In this document: positions 57,511-64,000 of the stretch, piece by piece
Numbering within the stretch: the first letter of the stretch is position 1
How the letters are laid out: each line of letters opens with the position of its first letter
DNA from: Phoronis australis
Taxonomy: Eukaryota > Phoronida > Phoronidae
Assembly (NCBI GenBank): GCA_002633005.1
Contig: NMRA01000487.1
Location: forward strand, 126,001 to 190,000
DNA length: 64,000 nucleotides
Direction of reading: 5' to 3'
Notes under the pieces: model-generated
What the model was told of the DNA's origin: nothing
Databases searched by the model: none
Seen by the model: the letters and a program-made list of their open reading frames with translations, nothing else
Program-made: the position numbers and the translations under genes

Positions 57511-59743
57511 GTAGGTGTCGCCACCATACAAATCACATCAATGAGCACATTCTGTGATTGGACACTGTCTCAACCAATCATGGTCAGATGTGGGTAGCCT
57601 GTCTTTACACCATTACATTTCAGTCCAGATTATTATAATTGACACACTCCATCGTCTTTGAATATTTTTTACCATAATGATGCAATTGCTGAACGTTTTT
57701 TTGCAGCATTTAATGAAATGTTTCCACAGTATGAAAACCCCTTGAAAACAGCCTCATATTCAATTTTCAGCCTTTGTGTGTTGATCGCAAAAACCGTTGA
57801 GCCAGGTTATTACTGAAGCTGTTGAGTTATGTTTGCTCACTCCATTTACTAGCACAATTGATGACTGTTTTGAACATGCTCTTCTCTCTACTTGATACTT
57901 AATGGTATGTCCATTTCCTGGTTGTGTTAATTGTTGATTTCTGTTCACATGTATTGTTTGACTTCATTGATTGCGTGGGATTATTTTTTTCTTGTTCTAC
58001 ATAATTTATTAATTAAAGTAATGCTTAATACTAAGCTATTGCTTATGTATATCAAGTTCCCCTGACTTTGCCATATTGGTTCATTTTACCGTATTGTGTT
58101 TAGACACTTGGTTACCTGTTAAAAATATTACATTTTGCATTAGCGCACCTGCTCATTAATGTCTCCGGCAAAATCTCACCAATTCAAGATACAATACCAT
58201 CAAGTGATTTTTTCACATTTTTCATAAAAGAAATGTATCGCCACATCAGTTCTTTATAATGTTTGAGTTTTATACAGTTTCTGATATTCTGAGAAGATGT
58301 GAGCATTTAAAACTATTTAGGAATATTGAAAAAGAAGATAAATTCTGGTTATTATTTTTTTCTCCAAAACAGGCAAAAATTTAACGTAGCGTCGGCATGT
58401 GAACTGTATGTTCAACCAGGTTCTTTTGTGGGCTATTTGTTTCCCGTGGCTTTTATTTCATTTCTTGCTCTTTGTTCCTGGAACTCTTGTTTTTATGTTT
58501 TTTTTTTTTTTGACAAAATTTACATTTGATGCAACAGTTCCCTGAAAGGACACTGTTTAGCGAAAGAAGGAAAACACAGGTGGGGGAACAACAGTTGTAA
58601 ACTTGCATTCCGTCCAAGAAGCTTAGATCACTTACGGCTACTCCGAAAAAATTGGTCTCAACTTATTTCATTCTCAGATTAGAAGTGATGATCTGAGTTA
58701 GCAAAGAGCTGACAGTTCGTTGTCTGTTGAGATGGTGCTCGATGCATGAAGTGACAGCGTGAGAAGCTACTCTGCAGAGCTTGATCTCAAGCAACAATGA
58801 ACTGTCAGTTCTTTTACTTTACTCGGCTGTCATTTCCAATTTGATTGAGGAAGCATTTGAGACCAGTTTGATAACTCAGTAACTTGTCTAAATTAAAAGA
58901 TGACTTTGTTATGGAAGATGGCTTTATAGCTGTGTTAATAGAACTTTGTTAGTATCGTACTGAAAAAGTGACGACAAAGTTAATATTGTTCAACTTTGGA
59001 CCTAACATATTTGAACGGAAAAAATATATTGCTGGCAGGAAAATTTCTCTGGACATGAAAGTTGCAAATTGATGGCCATTTTAAAGCCCCAAGCAGTGCC
59101 ATATGTGGTGGAAGTCTTTTGTTTTGTTTTATGATGTTGTTAGTAATTCTTGTTGACACGTGATAAAACTATGGACGGAATGGATCATTGATTGATTCAG
59201 CAGGGTGATTGTTCGCTTTTAACTGTACATTATTCCAGTTTACGATTTCGGCTTAACATAATTAACATTGCATGGGTCTTTAAAGTCAACTTTTTGGTGT
59301 CTTTCGGGGAAAAGTTTAATGTCACCACTTGGCTTAAAATTGCATTTTATTACATGCTTAAATGTATGGATGGCACTTAATAATTGTTGAACTCAACTAC
59401 CTTAGGAAAAGATGACTGGTGTATGAAGGTGATGTGACATGGTGCATGTACACCTGACCAGTCTCTTCCTCTACATTACAATGGTAGTCATTGTTGACTG
59501 GACAATTTCACAATTTTCAAATTATTTTTTAGATAAATAACATTATTAAGTGCCACCCCTTTGTGAGGCCAGGATTTGTGAAGTTAAGCACAGCATTTGT
59601 TTTGCAATTTTGTTGTTATCTCAGCCTAAGGTTTTCAAGCTATATTGTTTGTACTAAAATATCTTCGATTTAATATTTTGATGTCATCCTAATGTTAATT
59701 AAGAATACACAAATCACAAGTCTTCATATGATGATATCAGTAG

Positions 59744-59895
59744 CAGTGCTGTAGTGATAAAATTAGAGGTAAGTAGGTGCCCAAAGTCCACTGTATCACC
59801 TTGAGCATTAAACGTACCTTACGGTGCATAGGCGCTACAAATGCCAAAAGGTGGTTGGCTGCGCCTACATGTGCCTACGCCCCACTACAGCACTG
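59744..59895. mobile_element. Small hAT-type MITE
   Basis: 152 bp with perfect 13-bp inverted ends CAGTGCTGTAGTG / CACTACAGCACTG. The flanking octamers ATCAGTAG and ATCACTGG match at 6 of 8 positions, consistent with an aged 8-bp duplication. CAGTGCTGTAGTGG ends are typical of animal hAT MITEs. The interior has a GTGCCTACGCC / GGCGCTAC theme and no coding sequence. Confidence 0.78.
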
Positions 59896-61714
59896 ATCAC
59901 TGGGCATCTTCTATGGAGAGATGCTTTGTGTGTGAAAATCAAGTGATACTAAAACTCAAAGAGAATTCTGTTCTTTTCAAATTTTACTAGACGACATCCA
60001 TCATTCCAATTATAAATACTACAGTATACGTTAATGGCATCTTATGGTTCAGAACTTGCTGTGTTCGTGGGATCTTTGTAAAACTTGCTGCTAATATGGC
60101 TGTACAATTTGAAGTGACTACACTTACTAAAGGAATTTGTCGCATTACGAAATGCTGTGCTCTGGGGTGCGTTCCGTAATGCAAGTTACTTAGGAGAAAA
60201 GCAAGATTACACAACTCCATGCAAAATGACATGTACGCAAGACTGTTGATTCATGAGTCTACTCAAGTGCTTAGTAGCGTAAACTAGCAAAATGGCTGCC
60301 ACTGTAGTGGGCAGTGAGTCTGGAATGTTGAATTATGAATGAGAATTCATGGAATGTCTTGCGCTACGGAATCCAGCCCTAAACTTCAAGTCGGCCACAT
60401 TCTGCTTCTGTGGTTTCTTGTCTGCAATGATTGCTGCGGTTAATGAGATTTTCAGTTTAATCAACTTGTCTTCTAGATGTTGTAAAAAATGAAGGTGACA
60501 GCCAGAGTGAGTTACTATTACCTTACTCTTCACACTACTGCATTTCTTCTGAGTTCAAGCGTTTCTGTCCTATTTTCTAAAACTACTGTTATCACACTTA
60601 ACTGTAACATTGTCCTTTTGTTTGCCTTAAGTATTTAGTACTACACTTTGTTGCAACGTAAAAGTGTTGTCTCGGTAGTTTTCGTCTTTGCTTTCATGAG
60701 TCTTAAATTGCCTCTTTCCGCAACGTGTGATTGGCTTTGCTTTTCACTTCACTTTGGCGATACTACGCCTGTTAGCCTCTTCTAGAAACGTACCTAATTG
60801 CGAATGATATTGAGATAGTGTATAGATTAAGTGTATAGATTAAGTGTATGGCAATAGTAACAGTTTATTTAAAGGTACATTGCGTGTGAACTATCCAAGG
60901 TGTCTAGTAGGACTGTTACGTTAGGCCACATATAAGTGATTTAATTGGGAGTGTTTAAGAAACAATACAAGATCTGGGACTCCCAAGGCATCGGTCTGGA
61001 CCTGTTCAACTGCCCCAGCCTTTGAACAAGCAGTTATGACATTCATCAAAATGCTTTTACAAAGTGAAAGAATAAAATCATCGTAGTTTAAAGTTTGCAA
61101 ATTTCTGCCTACAAAAACTGAGCCTTTGAAACTATTTTAGTGTGTCTTGATTTTATTTATAGTACTTTTTATGAATTTATATTTAATTCTTTTGATGCAT
61201 TGCTTTCAAACAATGTAACAGTTGTGGTGGCAGAACGTGGTCATAGTTAAGTGGCAGAACCAAAATATTTAAAATGTATCTGCAACTTATTCAATTGTTA
61301 TTTTTTGTTAATTTTAGTGATCTAAAACCTGTGTCTGATTGTTGTTTTCAGCTCTCTAAATTTTCTAAAGAACGATGTTTATAACTTAAGGGGTTAGGCT
61401 AAGGTGTAACCTATTATAGAGGGATAAGACAGAATGTTTTCGTGTCATTTGTGATGCCATTACGCAGTGTCATTCCACATATAAATGAGTCTGTACAAAT
61501 CAGGCCTTCAAAAGTGCATTGTTCACAAGACCAGCAACGATATGGACAGAAACTCTTGAACTTGCTGTTGTGGAAGTTTTCACTGCATAATTCTGGTTGA
61601 CCCAATGTTGTTGTTAAAGTGTTAGTGTTCACTTATGTTGTCACTGTTTGCTTAGATCATCACTGGGCACAGGATGGGGACACATCAGTAAATGATTCTT
61701 GACCACTCAGTACT

Positions 61715-61870
61715 CTATGTAGACATGTCAGCAATGACTATTAATGGTCAGTCAGTGGAGACATGTCAGCAATGACTATAAATGGTCAGTCAGCTGGGAC
61801 ACGTCAGGGTTGGCTATTGATCTTCATTCAATGCTCACGTAGACATGTCAGCAGTGACTCTAGGTCATCA
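61715..61870 (+). repeat. Degenerate 38-bp tandem repeat
   Basis: The motif ACATGTCAGCAATGACTAT followed by AATGGTCAGTCAG is repeated at about 38-bp spacing, then decays (ACACGTCAGGGTTGGCTATT, ACATGTCAGCAGTGACTCTA). Confidence 0.85.
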
Positions 61871-63127
61871 CTCAATTCACTTTAGGGGACGTGGTCAAAT
61901 AGCAATCACTTGGCACACTGCATGAGAAATGCATAGAAACGCCTGTTCAAGCATTTTCAGTTGGACGTCTTGTCGCTAAGTAAGGAAAGTCTTGCAAGGT
62001 TGCACTCAACCACCAAGAGATGTTGTACCCCTGAGTTATGAATGACCATTAACACAACTGGTTTAGTAGTCATGCGTGTACCCAGGGTAGACTCGGGGGG
62101 GCTTGAATGAGCACTCCCCTCCCTCCCCCCACTTGGTAAAGTGGGCAAAAACATCTGTCTCAGAGAAACAAAAACTCCGAAAAAAGTAGAAAATGAGACA
62201 AAAGTCCACTAAAAAGGCAAGAACTATCAGAATTTGGTAAATGCACAATTCATAGCTCTGAATGTACCCTGTGAATCTTTACGTAAAAGGCCCACATTCT
62301 CAAAATTTGAGCCCCCCATTTTTGTGAGTTGTGTGCGCACATACAAGTGTGTACCTCAATGAATATTCCAAACCTTAGTCAAAAAATATGTACAGCATTA
62401 GAATAGCAAGTTGAGGAACTAGTGCTAGTTATTACCTTTCCACTTCAGTAGCTGAAGATCTACATCAATACAAAGGGCGTGCTGATTAAGCATCATAAAA
62501 GTTGTTTGGGGCTAAGAAAGTCTGAGCAGTGACCAGTGTAAGCGAGAAATTCTGCACATGTAGAACCCAAACTCAGGCCACAACATGATTAAGCCTTATA
62601 CTGTATCTATAAGTGTTTTACCTAAAACCCTCCTTCAGTGATTTTGGGTACAAAATCAATACCTTCGATTGTTAAACCTTTGGTTTCATGTGAATAATTG
62701 TATTTTTACTGTGTATGACGTAAGGTAGCACGAAAATTTGATTTTTTAAAGTATTTTTCTCAGTGGGTTTTGGTTTTTTAGAGTCTGGGTTAATTTTTTT
62801 TTCGTAACATTTTGTTAGAATTCAGTTGTGATGTTGTTAGAATCTCATCCTCAGATATGTGAAAGAATTTTCTGTAGCGTTTAGTTCACAGTGAAATTAT
62901 CATTCTTTCTTTATGTTGACAGTGTAAAGAAGTCAATATACTTTTCTAGTAGTGGTTGTTGCAACACCACATCTGCACGTGTGATTAATTGTGATATGTT
63001 GTGATATTGTATCTGATACTATATCATGATATTGTACAGCTGAGATTTCATATTAAGATATAGTATCATGATATACCATAATTATACTGTTGTGGTATAG
63101 TATTTTAGAAATGTACATATTGTTTGC

Positions 63128-63190
63128 AGCCACTGATCCAGGATTTTGTCCGTGGGGGGCTCTAAACGGGCCAGACATAGGGGTGCTTGA
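63128..63190 (+). repeat. Fragment resembling CAGTGGCGGAT hAT MITE end
   Basis: GCCACTGATCCAGGATTTTG followed by a run of G (GTGGGGGGCTC), similar to one arm of 17009-17154. Confidence 0.4.
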
Positions 63191-63981
63191 GACTTCTTTA
63201 TTGCCGGCAGTTGTAAGTGCCAGTGCAGACAGGGTTATTTAATATAAGCTGAGCTGTCTTTCATTTAAGGGGCCAGCTGAGCTCATAACTGTCTGTCTGC
63301 ACTGGCCCTAAAATAACCAACAGGAGGTCCACACCCATTAGACCTGCCTGGACACCCAGTCCAGACCCCCCAGTCTGGACCCCCGTCTGGACATGTGCCT
63401 GGTTGGAGTATAACTGATAGTTGGTCTTGTGTAGAATTCTTGTGTATTCAGTACACATTGATTTGTGTCACGGTAGTCTGTTGTGTTATGTTTTTGATTC
63501 ACTGCGGAGAGACATCATGTTTTTTAATGCTATCTATCAATATTTGTGTAAAATAAACTTATCAGTAGCAGTGATTTTCAAACTACATTTACTGCTTGTT
63601 TTTGCACAATGTGTTTTGAAAACAGCATCATCTTGTTATTACAAGGTTGACAGCTTGAAAAATTTACACTTTTTAACAAACGTGATTGCCACTGAAAATT
63701 AGCTTCGAATTCAGAACCGAATTTCATTGAGAAAATCTGTGGTATTTTGAAAAAGGCAATTTCCAGTGTATATTGGTTAATTCTTTTATGTTTTTTTAAT
63801 CAAAGTGACTTTAATAATAGAAGTTGATCCTGGAATTCAGTACAAAATTTCGCTGACGACATGCACTATCTCACAACGTACGGTGCATTCAAGGGGAACA
63901 TAATTTCAAGATGGAGGAAGTTGATTGCTTTACCATCCTTATTTGGCCGGTTTGTTCATTTCTTCTTCGCTCCTATTTCAG

Positions 63982-64000
63982 GAGATGACGATGGCGGTGA
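63982..64000 (+). CDS. SLC8A: Na+/Ca2+ exchanger exon, 5' end only (window edge)
   Basis: A pyrimidine-rich tract ending CCTATTTCAG precedes GAGATGACGATGGCGGTGA. The G left over from the previous exon plus GA gives Gly, so the protein continues SAG-DDDGG. Exchangers have an acidic run directly after SAG, as seen here. The exon runs past the window end. The transmembrane block TM6-TM10 with the alpha-2 repeat should follow downstream, outside this window. Confidence 0.85.

Larger units (their letters stand above)
57511..63981 (+). other. Intron of the Na+/Ca2+ exchanger gene, 6.5 kb
   Basis: Bounded by GTAGGT and TTTCAG. It holds a small hAT-type MITE (59744-59895), degenerate 38-bp tandem repeats (61715-61870), an AT-rich palindromic tract near 63001-63110 and a fragment like the CAGTGGCGGAT element near 63128-63190. 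The stretches 57520-59740 and 59900-61700 show only non-coding AT-rich sequence. Confidence 0.85.

Noticed and set aside
63001-63110. Possible cruciform or origin-like palindrome (ATATCATGATATTG / ATATAGTATCATGAT)
   Set aside because: Low-complexity AT-rich sequence where imperfect palindromes are expected by chance.

Overview
This window is eukaryotic genomic DNA, AT-rich and dominated by intron and repeat sequence. The only host gene I can support is part of a Na+/Ca2+ exchanger (SLC8/NCX family) on the + strand. Four exons are visible: 46448-46548, 55815-55957, 57411-57510 and the first bases of another at 63982-64000. All have canonical AG/GT splice sites and their reading phases join without a break. 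Together they encode the second half of the cytosolic Ca2+-binding domain CBD2 and the segment leading to the second transmembrane block. The upstream exons (TM1-5, CBD1, first half of CBD2) are not seen, so positions 1-46447 are probably intron. The TE mix, the exchanger sequence and the low GC suggest a marine invertebrate, possibly a deuterostome such as a hemichordate or lancelet. The species call is weak.

Layout: 1-46447 has no recognisable host exon but many mobile-element remnants. These include a tRNA-type SINE with perfect 14-bp target duplications (13721-13962), a hAT-type MITE with a perfect 8-bp duplication (10855-11329), two copies of a TIR element of about 500 bp (17891-18382, 24936-25441), a TA-flanked MITE (19784-19994), a fold-back element (20127-20281), a 1200-bp TTAA-flanked Kolobok-like element with 123-bp inverted repeats (20507-21706), a diverged repeat pair (7660-8233 / 34320-34935), a PIF/Harbinger-derived element (31023-31571) and several minisatellites. 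The 9.3-kb intron 46549-55814 holds a second Harbinger-derived copy in opposite orientation (48184-48733) and a periodic CCTAGTGG-type repeat that spans an assembly gap. The last two introns hold a hAT-type MITE (59744-59895) and simple repeats.

The most unusual object is the Kolobok-like element. Its minus strand carries a THAP zinc-finger start and a CxxC...GH..W block like Kolobok transposases. Its plus strand carries a frame-broken fossil resembling the Cys-rich intracellular 'ballast' domain of P2X7 receptors. A second item is a family of roughly 100-bp near-perfect hairpins (at least four copies plus a partial one at the window start) scattered through the locus in both orientations. 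All family calls come from reading the sequence; no database search was possible.
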